From Chryseobacterium sp. 7 (lineage in GTDB: Bacteria > Bacteroidota > Bacteroidia > Flavobacteriales > Weeksellaceae), in contig NZ_RCCA01000001.1 in assembly GCF_003663845.1 (NCBI RefSeq), positions 2,294,001 through 2,358,000 on the forward strand: DNA of 64,000 nucleotides, read 5' to 3'. Numbering within the stretch: position 1 is the first letter of the stretch; every line of letters begins with the position of its first letter. The notes under the pieces are model-generated. The model saw nothing but the letters and a program-made list of their open reading frames with translations. It ran no database searches and was not told the DNA's origin. Shown here piece after piece: positions 36,305-44,709 of this stretch. Both the position numbers and the translations under genes were made by a program.

Positions 36305-37342
36305 ATGAGTAATGTTTACGATAATATTCTTGGCCTGATAGGACACACTCCGATGGTGAAGCTAAATACTGTTACAAAAGATATTCCAGCAACCGTTTAT
36401 GCCAAGTTAGAATCATATAATCCTGGACATTCCACCAAAGACCGAATCGCACGTCATATTATAGAAAACGCAGAAGAAAGAGGCCTTTTAAAAGAAGATT
36501 CTGTAGTTGTAGAAACTACTTCCGGTAATACCGGGTTTTCTATTGCGATGGTATGTATTATTAAGGGATATAAATGTATTCTTGCAGTAAGTGATAAAAC
36601 AAAACCTGAAAAAATTGCTTATCTGAAAGCATTGGGAGCTACGGTATATATATGCCCGGCCAATGTACCGGCAGATGATCCCAGATCATACTATGAGGTT
36701 GCTAAAAGAATCGCTCAGGAAACACCTAATTCTATTTACATCAATCAGTATTTTAATGAGCTTAATATTGATGCGCACTATCAGACTACAGGTCCTGAGA
36801 TCTGGGAACAGACAGAAGGTAAGATCACTCACCTTTTTGCCTGCACCGGAACTGGTGGTACGTTATCCGGTTCTGCCAAGTTTTTGAAGGAAAAAAATCC
36901 GGATATCAAAATCATTGGTGTGGATGCTGATGGTTCCATATTAAAGAGCTATCACGAGACAGGAGAAATCCATAAAGAAGATGTACATCCTTATCAGATT
37001 GAGGGAATGGGTAAAAACCTTATCCCTGCAGCCCTGCTTTTCGACAAGGTAGATGAATTTGTAAGGGTAAATGATGAAATGTCCGCGTACAGAACCCGTG
37101 AAATTGCTTTGAAAGAAGCCATCATGGGAGGTTATACTACCGGAGCTGTAACACAGGGACTCATTCAGTATGCCCAGTCTCATGAGCTTACAGAAAATGA
37201 CCTGGTTGTTTTAATATATCCTGACCACGGTTCCAGATACATCACTAAAGTATACAGTGATAAATGGATGGCCGAGCAGGGATTTGTAAACAACTGTGTT
37301 CACAATTATGACGAAGTTTTCAAAACAGAGTTTATCAAATAA
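36305..37342 (+). CDS. PLP-dependent cysteine-synthase-family enzyme, candidate cysteate synthase
   Basis: 345 residues, fold type II. The PLP lysine lies in N-P-G-H-S-T-K-D-R (classic CysK has N-P-G-G/A-S-V-K-D-R). The asparagine loop T-S-G-N-T-G is present, and the phosphate loop is C-T-G-T-G-G-T-L-S-G. It lacks a C-terminal CBS or regulatory domain; the tail after H-G-S-R-Y is longer than in CysK. By family it replaces the beta-substituent of a serine derivative with sulfide, sulfite or a thiol. Because the next gene is an alpha-oxoamine synthase of the type that condenses cysteate with fatty acyl-ACP, use of sulfite to make cysteate for sulfonolipids is an attractive inference. Plain cysteine or cystathionine synthesis remains possible. 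Confidence 0.82.
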   Translation: MSNVYDNILGLIGHTPMVKLNTVTKDIPATVYAKLESYNPGHSTKDRIARHIIENAEERGLLKEDSVVVETTSGNTGFSIAMVCIIKGYKCILAVSDKTKPEKIAYLKALGATVYICPANVPADDPRSYYEVAKRIAQETPNSIYINQYFNELNIDAHYQTTGPEIWEQTEGKITHLFACTGTGGTLSGSAKFLKEKNPDIKIIGVDADGSILKSYHETGEIHKEDVHPYQIEGMGKNLIPAALLFDKVDEFVRVNDEMSAYRTREIALKEAIMGGYTTGAVTQGLIQYAQSHELTENDLVVLIYPDHGSRYITKVYSDKWMAEQGFVNNCVHNYDEVFKTEFIK

Positions 37343-37367
37343 GAACGAATAAAATCACGATACAAAT

Positions 37368-37404
37368 AAAGCCTTTTGCGTGTTCTGACAAAAAAGGCTT
37401 TTTT
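37368..37404 (+). terminator. Terminator/attenuator between the cysteine-synthase-like and oxoamine synthase genes
   Basis: AAAGCCTTTT / AAAAGGCTTT, 10-bp stem, 14-base loop, then T run, 25 bases after the first stop and 20 bases before the next ATG. No promoter is seen after it, so it probably lets some transcription through. Confidence 0.7.
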
Positions 37405-37423
37405 ACTTAAAAATTACGATACA

Positions 37424-38698
37424 ATGTTGGATATTTTTGAAAGAATAAAAGAAAATCCAGGACCACTTGGACAATTTGCAGATTATGGTGAAGGCTATTT
37501 TATTTTCCCAAGATTAGAGGGACCTATTGGCCCTAGAATGCAGTTTCAGGGGAGAGAAGTAATTTTCTGGAGTGCCAATGACTATTTAGGACTGTGTAAT
37601 CACCCTGAAGTTATAGAAGCGGATGCAAAAGCGGCTGCAGAATATGGAATGTTCTATCCTATGGGAGCAAGAGCAATGTCCGGAGAAACAGATCAGCACC
37701 TTCAGCTGGAAAGAGAATTGGCAGACTTCGTTAAAAAAGAATCAGCATACTTATTAAATTTCGGTTACCAGGGAATGGTTTCTACCATTGATGCTTTGGT
37801 AAGCAGAAATGATGTGATTGTTTATGATATGGATTCTCATGCCTGCATCGTGGATGGAGTAAGACTTCATTCCGGTAAGAGATTTACCTATAAGCACAAC
37901 GATATGGAAAGCCTTGAGAAAAACCTTCAGAGAGCCACTAAAGTAGCTGAAGAAACAGGAGGAGGTATTCTTGTTATTACGGAAGGAGTTTTCGGGATGA
38001 GAGGCCAGCAGGGAAAAATTAAAGAGATCTGTGATCTTAAATCAAAATACCAGTTCAGATTATTAGTAGATGATGCTCACGGTTTCGGAACTCTTGGTAC
38101 AACTGGTGCCGGTGTGGGTGAAGAGCAGGATTGTAACGATCAGATTGATGTTTACTTCTCTACTTTTGCTAAATCTATGGCAGGTTTCGGAGCATTCCTT
38201 GCGGGTGACAAAGAAATCATCAGATATCTGAAATTCAACCTGAGATCACAAATCTTTGCAAAATCTCTTACGATGCCAATGGTAATCGGAGGATTAAAAA
38301 GACTGGAGCTATTGAGATCAAGACCTGAGATCAAAGCTAAACTTTGGGAGAATGTTGAAAAACTACAAAACGGGCTTAAAGAAAGAGGCTTCAATATTGG
38401 GGACACCAACACTTGTGTAACTCCGGTTATGATGCAGGGAACTCCGGTAGAAGCTACTCTATTGGTAAAAGATTTAAGAGAAAATTACGGAATCTTCACC
38501 TCTGTGGTGGTATATCCGGTCATTCCTAAAGGAATGATTCTTTTAAGACTGATTCCTACCGCTTCTCATACAGATGCAGAGATCAATGAAACTCTGGCAG
38601 CGTTTGAAGCGATTCATGATAAATTAGTAGGTGGCTACTACAAAGAGCAGGAGCAAAAATTACTGCAGGAACAAGGATTAAGTTTTAAACCGATTTAA
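37424..38698 (+). CDS. Alpha-oxoamine synthase family enzyme, candidate cysteate fatty-acyl transferase (sulfonolipid/capnine synthesis)
   Basis: 424 residues from the ATG at 37424; an upstream TTG at 37376 lies inside the terminator and is rejected. A PLP fold-type-I enzyme like serine palmitoyltransferase and KBL. It has W-S-A-N-D-Y-L-G-L, the substrate stretch G-A-R-A-M-S-G, V-D-D-A-H-G-F-G-T-L-G (cofactor aspartate and histidine) and the PLP lysine in S-T-F-A-K-S-M-A-G-F-G. Members with the long N-terminus and L-E-G-P-I-G-P-R-M are found in flavobacteria, where an enzyme of this family joins cysteate to a fatty acyl group to begin capnine and sulfobacin synthesis. Placement 82 bases behind a cysteine-synthase-like gene supports this. 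Serine palmitoyltransferase is the main alternative. Confidence 0.8.
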   Translation: MLDIFERIKENPGPLGQFADYGEGYFIFPRLEGPIGPRMQFQGREVIFWSANDYLGLCNHPEVIEADAKAAAEYGMFYPMGARAMSGETDQHLQLERELADFVKKESAYLLNFGYQGMVSTIDALVSRNDVIVYDMDSHACIVDGVRLHSGKRFTYKHNDMESLEKNLQRATKVAEETGGGILVITEGVFGMRGQQGKIKEICDLKSKYQFRLLVDDAHGFGTLGTTGAGVGEEQDCNDQIDVYFSTFAKSMAGFGAFLAGDKEIIRYLKFNLRSQIFAKSLTMPMVIGGLKRLELLRSRPEIKAKLWENVEKLQNGLKERGFNIGDTNTCVTPVMMQGTPVEATLLVKDLRENYGIFTSVVVYPVIPKGMILLRLIPTASHTDAEINETLAAFEAIHDKLVGGYYKEQEQKLLQEQGLSFKPI

Positions 38699-38711
38699 TC
38701 TTAAAAAATAG

Positions 38712-38743
38712 AAAAAGCCACTGATTGATTCAGTGGCTTTTTT
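38712..38743 (+). terminator. Terminator after the oxoamine synthase gene
   Basis: AAAAAGCCACTGA-TTGAT-TCAGTGGCTTTTT, 13-bp perfect stem with T run. Confidence 0.87.
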
Positions 38744-38764
38744 GTTTAATACCTATAAAAGCAA

Positions 38765-39643
38765 ATGAAACTTAGAGGTTACACACTGGGAATTTTATCG
38801 GCTGTTTCATATGGTCTGATTCCGATTTTTATTCTGCCTGTGAAGCGGGCACACTTTTCAATGGATATCACACTGTTTTACAGATTTTTCTTTTCAGCTT
38901 TAATGGTGGGAGGATATCTGCTGTATTCCAGGGAAAGTTTTAAAATCAATAAAAAGGAAGCCTTAATTCTGGCCATCCTTGGAATCTGCTATGCCCTTTC
39001 TTCAGAATTTCTGTTTTTGGGTTATGATTTCCTCACGCCGGGAATTGCCTCTACCGTTTTATTTGTCTACCCGATTATTGTAGCGTTGATCATGCTTTTC
39101 TTTTACAAAGAGAAACTTACTAAGCTATCCGGAACCTCTTTGCTTCTGGCTTTCGCGGGAGTAATCGTTTTATGTTTAAAAGGAAACGGACTGGGAATCA
39201 ATTTTGCAGGACTGGGAATTGTAATGCTAAGTTCGCTGTTCTATGCTTTATATATGGTTATCGTCAACAAATCGAATATTAAGGTTTCAGGATTTAAGCT
39301 GACGTTTTATTCTATGCTTTTCACTTCAATATTCTTTATGACCAAAGCTTTAATGGCGAATGAATCATTTGCTATTCCTTCAACAGAGGTTTTCATTAAC
39401 TTTCTTATTTTCGCATTTTTGACTACGGTTATTTCCAGCTTATGTCTGGTATTTGCCATCAAATATATCGGCTCTACTCCTGTTGCTATTTTAGGAGCGT
39501 TGGAGCCTGTAGTTGCTGTATTGATCAGTGTTTTGATGTTTCATGAAAAATTCACTCCTAATCTGTTGATCGGAATTACTTTAATTCTTTTTGGAGTTAC
39601 GTTGAATGTGATTGGTGATCAAAAGAAAATAGGTCATGCTTAA
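38765..39643 (+). CDS. EamA/DMT-superfamily transporter
   Basis: 292 residues with ten predicted transmembrane helices in two EamA repeats (about 5-135 and 148-285). The repeat ends show the usual G-A-L-E-P-V-V-A-V-L segment in the second half and F-L-G-Y-D-F-L-T-P-G-I-A-S-T-V in the first. It exports or imports small metabolites across the inner membrane; the substrate cannot be predicted. Single gene between two strong terminators, starting 22 bases after the first one. Confidence 0.88.
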   Translation: MKLRGYTLGILSAVSYGLIPIFILPVKRAHFSMDITLFYRFFFSALMVGGYLLYSRESFKINKKEALILAILGICYALSSEFLFLGYDFLTPGIASTVLFVYPIIVALIMLFFYKEKLTKLSGTSLLLAFAGVIVLCLKGNGLGINFAGLGIVMLSSLFYALYMVIVNKSNIKVSGFKLTFYSMLFTSIFFMTKALMANESFAIPSTEVFINFLIFAFLTTVISSLCLVFAIKYIGSTPVAILGALEPVVAVLISVLMFHEKFTPNLLIGITLILFGVTLNVIGDQKKIGHA

Positions 39644-39662
39644 CGGATATAAAAAATAATAC

Positions 39663-39696
39663 AAAAGCCGGACGTCTTTATGAGTCCGGCTTTTTT
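39663..39696. terminator. Terminator between convergent genes
   Basis: AAAAGCCGGAC / GTCCGGCTTTT, 11-bp stem with a 10-base loop and T runs on both sides. Confidence 0.87.
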
Positions 39697-39719
39697 GTAT
39701 CACTTGAGTAAGTGTTTTC

Positions 39720-40370
39720 CTATAATTTTGATTTTGCTTCTGCAAGACTCACCGTTTTTCCCAGTGCTCCAAATTCATGCAGATCTCCAAAAACTTCAAT
39801 ACGGATCGACTGATCAATCCCTCCCACTTTTAAAGGATCAAATCCTGCATTTGTAATTACATCTTCCACATCCTTGTCAACTGAAGCATCATCTGAAGCA
39901 TAAAATAATACCGCTTTTTCAGGACTAATGTTAGAAGCACCTGCAAGACTTCCAGCACCCAATGTGCCGAATGCTTTTGCAAGTTTAGCACCCTGGGGAA
40001 GCACTGCTCTGTTAAGTTCTCCTGCAGATTCCTGTTCTCCAATAATCTTTTTAAATCCTCCATTTCCATCCGGAGCAATAGGATTAGATACATCAATAAT
40101 GGTTTTACCTTTCAGAATGTCTCCATGGTCATTGAAAAACTCTTTAAAAGCACCAAACCATATTGCCGGAATAATAATATCTGCATTATTAATCGCCTGA
40201 TCAATATCCATACTTTGGGCAAAACCTTTAGACTGTTGAGCAAAGTCAGCAGACTCTTCATTATTTCTTGACGCTACAATCACATGGTGGCTGTTATTAA
40301 CCAAATCACCTGCAATTGCTTTTCCAATGTTACCAAGACCGATAACGGCCACTTTTTTTAATGTTTCCAT
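39720..40370 (-). CDS. NAD(P)-binding oxidoreductase of the F420-dependent NADP reductase-like family
   Basis: 216 residues. Rossmann start V-A-V-I-G-L-G-N-I-G-K-A-I-A and an N-terminal arrangement like NADPH:F420 oxidoreductase and 6-phosphogluconate-dehydrogenase-like proteins: V-I-V-A-S-R-N after strand 2 (the Ser/Arg suit NADPH), A-D-I-I-I-P-A-I-W, I-D-V-S-N-P-I. Coenzyme F420 is not expected in this group, so the natural reaction is unknown. A Crp-type regulator gene lies 137 bases upstream on the same strand, with a pair of palindromes in the promoter between them, suggesting direct control. Confidence 0.83.
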   Translation of the reverse strand: METLKKVAVIGLGNIGKAIAGDLVNNSHHVIVASRNNEESADFAQQSKGFAQSMDIDQAINNADIIIPAIWFGAFKEFFNDHGDILKGKTIIDVSNPIAPDGNGGFKKIIGEQESAGELNRAVLPQGAKLAKAFGTLGAGSLAGASNISPEKAVLFYASDDASVDKDVEDVITNAGFDPLKVGGIDQSIRIEVFGDLHEFGALGKTVSLAEAKSKL

Positions 40371-40399
40371 TTCTTTTGATTTTTACTATTTATCTATGT

Positions 40400-40489
40400 C
40401 AAAATTAGGTGGAAAGACATCAAAAAAATGGCAAACTAGTTTAAGAACTGATCTTGATATTTGGTAAGGCAAATGATGAAACTAGTTTC
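40400..40489 (-). promoter_or_regulatory. Reductase promoter with two AAACTAGTTT palindromes
   Basis: On the minus strand the -7 box TAATTTTG is at 40400-40407 and a TTG at 40432-40434, 24 bp away. The palindrome AAACTAGTTT occurs twice: 40433-40442, overlapping the -33 element, and 40479-40488, extended to GAAACTAGTTTC at 40478-40489. The copies are 46 bp apart. The adjacent Crp-type regulator gene is the obvious candidate to bind them (inference). Confidence 0.55.
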
Positions 40490-40507
40490 ATAAAAAGATA
40501 AATAGGG

Positions 40508-41095
40508 TCAGCTTTTTATTCTTCTTTGCCGGATTTTGCTTAAAAACTGCGGAGTAATTCCAAGATAAGAAGCAATCTGGGTATTGGGAAGCCGATTGGC
40601 CAACTGAGGATAATGCTTCAGGAAAGATTCATATTTTTCTTCTCCGGTAGCACTTATATTTTGAAGCACCCGGTTTTGGAGCTCAATAAATTTTTGTTCA
40701 ATAATTACCCTGAAATTCCTGTCGAATTTGGGATAATAAGTATAAAGAAACCAAAGGTCATTTTTCTCAATCTGCAGAACAGTAGAAGTTTCAAGAGCTG
40801 AAATATACAGCTGGCTTGGTTTTTTATTATGAAAACTGTCTATATCTACAATCCAGTCGTTTTCTGCAGCAAACTGAAGATTATGCTCCTCCCCGTTACC
40901 ATCTATATTGTACATTTTTAGGCATCCTGAAACTACAAATGTATAATATTGGCAAATTTCATTTTCCTGCAGGATAAATTGTTTTCGCTTGATTCTTCTT
41001 TCAACAAATCTTTCATTCAAAACCTCAGTTTCTTTCTTTGAAAGCGGAATATAGCTTTTAAAATATTCTACAAGCGGAGTGGTTTCTTTTGACAT
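40508..41095 (-). CDS. Crp/Fnr-family transcriptional regulator
   Basis: 195 residues. An N-terminal cyclic-nucleotide-binding-like beta-roll (about 20-120) is followed by a long dimerisation helix and a C-terminal helix-turn-helix (about 155-195: T-Q-I-A-S-Y-L-G-I-T-P-Q-F-L-S-K-I-R). The cNMP-binding R-T/S-A-x pocket motif is not conserved, and no Cys cluster is present, so it is neither a standard CRP nor an FNR oxygen sensor. This short class is abundant in flavobacteria and usually controls a neighbouring reductase or transporter. Here the reductase downstream on the same strand is the likely target. Confidence 0.86.
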   Translation of the reverse strand: MSKETTPLVEYFKSYIPLSKKETEVLNERFVERRIKRKQFILQENEICQYYTFVVSGCLKMYNIDGNGEEHNLQFAAENDWIVDIDSFHNKKPSQLYISALETSTVLQIEKNDLWFLYTYYPKFDRNFRVIIEQKFIELQNRVLQNISATGEEKYESFLKHYPQLANRLPNTQIASYLGITPQFLSKIRQRRIKS

Positions 41096-41444
41096 TGTAA
41101 ATAAAATGTACTTGTTATATAGATTTTGAGTAAATCATCATTACAATATATCAAAAAAATTGAACACTATAAGGATAAATCATGCTAAAAAATCAATATC
41201 AAAAAATTATTTTAATACTGTTCCTTTTTGTATCAGAATAATAAAATACCATACAGGAGTTCGTAGAAGTGAGTCTATTGATAAAATAATATCATATTAA
41301 GCTAAAAAAATATTATGCCGGAAAACATTTAAGAAAATAAATCCTTTACTTTCTGGCATAACAAAATTTATCTGACTATATTGCATCTGTCTATTAATAG
41401 GTATTTCCTCACTTTGAAGACCAATGTATATACTTTTGAAACCG
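41096..41444. other. Intergenic region with a long-loop inverted repeat
   Basis: No gene seen. TTATGCCGGAAA (41313-41324) and TTTCTGGCATAA (41350-41361) pair over 12 bp with one G-U, leaving a 25-base loop. It lies about 85 bases before the next gene and is followed by no T run, so it is more likely a regulatory or DNA element than a terminator. The remainder is plain AT-rich sequence. Confidence 0.45.
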
Positions 41445-42206
41445 ATGAAAGAATTGCAAAAACTCACCAAAGATCAATTATATAAAAAGCTCAAAGAAAA
41501 ATCAGAAAATCTTTATAATGTAGCTCATGAAGCGCTGGAAAATAATTTTTTCGATGAAAGCAATTTAGATGAAGAAAGTCTTGCAGAATTTCTCGAAATG
41601 CTGGATGATGAAACAGCAGAAAAAATAAAAGACGCTTCCCTGCACATCAATAATGAAAATGATGTCCCTGAAATTGTTCTTATACAAAATGAAAGCAGTT
41701 CTTCTCTGGAACTGATTACTACGGAAGATGAAGGATATAAAATTGTTCTTATAGAAGATAATCTTGACTTATCGGAAAAGCTGTTTGTGGAAGATTATAT
41801 TATTCTCATTGTTACAGGTAATATTCAGGCAAAAAATATCATTATCAATGGTTCACTGTACTGTTCCGGAAATATTACATCCAAAGTATTATTTGGAGCT
41901 TCGGGTAATGATAATGAAACGTATATCGGAGGAAGTATTATGACCTCTCTTATTGCAGAAAACGGCCATTATACGGTAGCAGAAGGCAATATATATTCAA
42001 GATATCTCATTAGCTTTCATAACGAAATCATCGGAAAAACCGGAAAATTCATAGAGAATATCAGCATTGAAAAACCTAGCGAAATTGGATTGCTAAAAAC
42101 TGAAATTCTTGATGAAGACGGATATTTTGATGAAGATGCTTTTTTACATTTTATCGACAGCAATTCTCCGGATGCCTTGTTTAATAAACCTGCCAATTTA
42201 TTTTAG
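41445..42206 (+). CDS. Protein with a bactofilin-like (polymer-forming) beta-helix segment, function unknown
   Basis: 253 residues from the ATG at 41445; ATG 41424 would add seven residues. The N-terminal ~75 residues are charged and helical. Residues ~105-200 show repeated short strands separated by Gly and Asn turns (V-T-G-N-I-Q-A-K-N-I-I-I-N-G-S-L-Y-C-S-G-N-I-T-S), the pattern of bactofilin or polymer-forming right-handed beta-helices. The last 50 residues are acidic. No signal peptide. Very low pI. Such proteins can form cytoplasmic scaffolds, but some polymorphic-toxin immunity proteins are similar in character. No assigned family; function not inferred beyond the fold. Confidence 0.6.
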   Translation: MKELQKLTKDQLYKKLKEKSENLYNVAHEALENNFFDESNLDEESLAEFLEMLDDETAEKIKDASLHINNENDVPEIVLIQNESSSSLELITTEDEGYKIVLIEDNLDLSEKLFVEDYIILIVTGNIQAKNIIINGSLYCSGNITSKVLFGASGNDNETYIGGSIMTSLIAENGHYTVAEGNIYSRYLISFHNEIIGKTGKFIENISIEKPSEIGLLKTEILDEDGYFDEDAFLHFIDSNSPDALFNKPANLF

Positions 42207-42307
42207 AAGATTACTTGTAATAGAGATTATAATAACACCGAACGCAAAGTCTTTTCCTGATTATCTATAATCAGGGGAAAAAATTTTTTTCTAAAAAAAC
42301 TTTAGAA

Positions 42308-42315
42308 TAACTTTG
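42308..42315 (+). promoter_or_regulatory. -7 box TAACTTTG of the radical SAM gene
   Basis: Exact TAnnTTTG, 13 bases before the TTG start codon at 42329, so the leader is very short. No TTG -33 element. Confidence 0.5.
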
Positions 42316-42328
42316 CAAAAAATTTCTG

Positions 42329-44518
42329 TTGAAAGACCTGCTTCTTATTACTCCGCCTTTTACCCAGCTTAATACTCCCTATCCTGCAACGGCTTATATT
42401 AAAGGATTTTTAAATACTAAAAATATTTCCGCATATCAGGTAGATTTGGGGATAGATGTTATTTTGGAATTATTTTCAAAAGACGGAATTCAGAAGGTTT
42501 TCAATAAAGAAATTGATCTTCATAACACCTCTGAAAACTCTCAGAGAATTTATGCACTAAGAGAAGAATATTTAAAAACAATAGATCAGGTTATTACTTT
42601 TTTGCAGGATAAGACTCCTACTTTGGCAAGACAGATCTGTAGTATGAATTTCCTTCCCGAAGCTTCCCGCTTCAATCAGCTGGATGACATGGAATTTGCT
42701 TTCGGAAATATGGGTCTTCAGGATAAAGCCAAACATCTGGCAACGTTATATCTGGAAGATATTTCAGACTATATTGTAGAAAATATTGATTCTGATTTTG
42801 GCTTCAGCAGATATGCAGAACGTCTTGGGAAAAGTGCCAATTCTTTTGATGAATTATATTCCAAACTATCTGGTGAATTCACATTTATTGATGAATTTAC
42901 TTTAAAAATTCTTCGTGAAAAAATAGAAACTGTTCAGCCGAAACTGGTTTGTTTTTCGGTACCGTTTCCTGGTAACCTGTACTCTGGTTTCAAATGTGCA
43001 CAATGGATCAAGAAACATTATCCTCACATTAAAACGGCTATGGGAGGAGGTTTTCCCAATACAGAATTAAGGGAAGTGAAAGATCAGAGAGTATTTGAAT
43101 TTTTTGACTTTATTACTTTAGATGATGGTGAACTTCCACTTGAACTTCTTCATCAGAATTTAAAAATTGATACTGAGGAAGGTGAATTCAAGAGAACTTT
43201 CCTTCTCGAAAAAAATGAAGTTGTTTACAGGAATAATTCTAAAAGACATGATTATAAACAATCTGAAATAGGGACACCTGATTATACAGATTTAAAACTG
43301 GATCAGTATATTTCCGTTATCGAAATCGCCAATCCTATGCACAGCCTATGGAGTGACGGAAGATGGAATAAACTGACCATGGCACATGGATGCTACTGGG
43401 GAAAATGTACATTCTGTGATATTTCTTTAGACTACATCAAAATCTACGAACCTATTTCTGCTAAAATTCTGGTTGACCGAATTGAAGAGCTGATCAGGAC
43501 AACCGGTGAAACAGGATTCCATTTTGTAGATGAAGCAGCACCACCTGCCTTGATGAGAGAAGTAGCGCTGGAAATTCTCCGTAGAAACCTTGTTGTTACG
43601 TGGTGGACTAATATCCGTTTTGAAAAAAGTTTCACCCGTGACTTATGTTACCTTCTAAAGCTTTCGGGATGTGTCGCCGTTTCCGGAGGACTTGAAGTGG
43701 CCAGTGACCGATTGTTGAAATTAATTGATAAAGGTGTTTCTGTAGAGCAGGTTGCCAACGTAACCAGAAATTTTACAGAAGCCGGAATCATGGTTCATGC
43801 CTATCTGATGTATGGCTACCCTACCCAAACCGTTCAGGAAACCGTTGATTCTCTGGAAATGATCCGGCAGATGTTTGAAATGGGAATTCTTCAAAGCGGA
43901 TTCTGGCATCAGTTTGCCATGACTGCTCATTCGCCTGTAGGAATCAGCCCCGAAGATTTCGGAGTAGTTCCCCTAAAGCAGGAAATCTTATTTGCCAACA
44001 ATGATATCGATTTTAAAGATAAAACCGGAATTGATCATAACAAGTTCAGTTTCGGATTAAAAAAATCTCTATTCAATTATATGCATGGAGTCAATTTCGA
44101 ACTTCCACTTCAGGAGTGGTTTGATTTTAAAATTCCTAGAACAACCATTCATCCGGATTATATCCATGACTGCCTTTTGGAAGATGGACAGTTTAGCTTG
44201 AAAGGAAATTCTAAAGTTATCTTTTTGACCAAAAACGTAATCGCTGAGAATCGCGTAAAAAATAACAAGAAATATTCTGGTACATATACGCTTCTTACAT
44301 TCCACTTAAAAACCAATATTGTGAAGGTAGAGTTGGAACAGGACAAAGCAAAATGGCTGATGAACATACTGGAAGAAAATGCGATTGAAAATTCTAAAAA
44401 ACCTACAATTCAGCAACTTAAGACTCAATTTGAAGAAAACTTTGAAGATTTTGAGTTATTCTGGTTCTCAAAACCTATACAGCAATTGAAGGAAAATGGC
44501 GTGATTTTAAGTTTATAA
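42329..44518 (+). CDS. Radical SAM protein with an N-terminal cobalamin-binding-like domain
   Basis: 729 residues. The N-terminus (L-L-L-I-T-P-P-F-T) and a Rossmann-like region up to ~330 resemble B12-binding radical SAM proteins (M-G-G-G-F-P-N, D-D-G-E-L-P-L). The cobalamin D-x-H-x-x-G motif is absent; the equivalent is D-L-G-I-D. The cluster motif is Cys355, Cys360, Cys363 (C-Y-W-G-K-C-T-F-C), i.e. CX4CX2C, one residue longer than usual. The TIM barrel continues to ~560 (G-G-L-E-V-A-S, Y-L-M-Y-G-Y-P-T-Q-T); then a ~170-residue winged-helix-like tail. The start is TTG at 42329: it precedes the conserved K-D-L-L-L-I-T-P-P, and no earlier ATG exists. Product unknown. Confidence 0.82.
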   Translation: MKDLLLITPPFTQLNTPYPATAYIKGFLNTKNISAYQVDLGIDVILELFSKDGIQKVFNKEIDLHNTSENSQRIYALREEYLKTIDQVITFLQDKTPTLARQICSMNFLPEASRFNQLDDMEFAFGNMGLQDKAKHLATLYLEDISDYIVENIDSDFGFSRYAERLGKSANSFDELYSKLSGEFTFIDEFTLKILREKIETVQPKLVCFSVPFPGNLYSGFKCAQWIKKHYPHIKTAMGGGFPNTELREVKDQRVFEFFDFITLDDGELPLELLHQNLKIDTEEGEFKRTFLLEKNEVVYRNNSKRHDYKQSEIGTPDYTDLKLDQYISVIEIANPMHSLWSDGRWNKLTMAHGCYWGKCTFCDISLDYIKIYEPISAKILVDRIEELIRTTGETGFHFVDEAAPPALMREVALEILRRNLVVTWWTNIRFEKSFTRDLCYLLKLSGCVAVSGGLEVASDRLLKLIDKGVSVEQVANVTRNFTEAGIMVHAYLMYGYPTQTVQETVDSLEMIRQMFEMGILQSGFWHQFAMTAHSPVGISPEDFGVVPLKQEILFANNDIDFKDKTGIDHNKFSFGLKKSLFNYMHGVNFELPLQEWFDFKIPRTTIHPDYIHDCLLEDGQFSLKGNSKVIFLTKNVIAENRVKNNKKYSGTYTLLTFHLKTNIVKVELEQDKAKWLMNILEENAIENSKKPTIQQLKTQFEENFEDFELFWFSKPIQQLKENGVILSL

Positions 44519-44709
44519 AAATTTTCGTTTTTTTTCAGGGATTTTTGAAATTGCAGAATTTTTTGTGAATTTTTATTTTTCTGGATGAATAAGACTTGAT
44601 TGAATTATAATCTCTCACAGATTACACGGATTGGATTTACTCAGATTTTTATTTAAGAGAATAAAATTTTCTATTTTTCATACCGAAGGAATTCCTATTG
44701 ATAAATAAA

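Noticed and set aside
36305..37342. Cystathionine beta-synthase with regulatory domain
   Set aside because: There is no CBS-pair domain after the catalytic part; only a short tail follows.
37376..37424. Upstream TTG start for the oxoamine synthase
   Set aside because: It lies inside a terminator hairpin and the extra 16 residues are not family-like.
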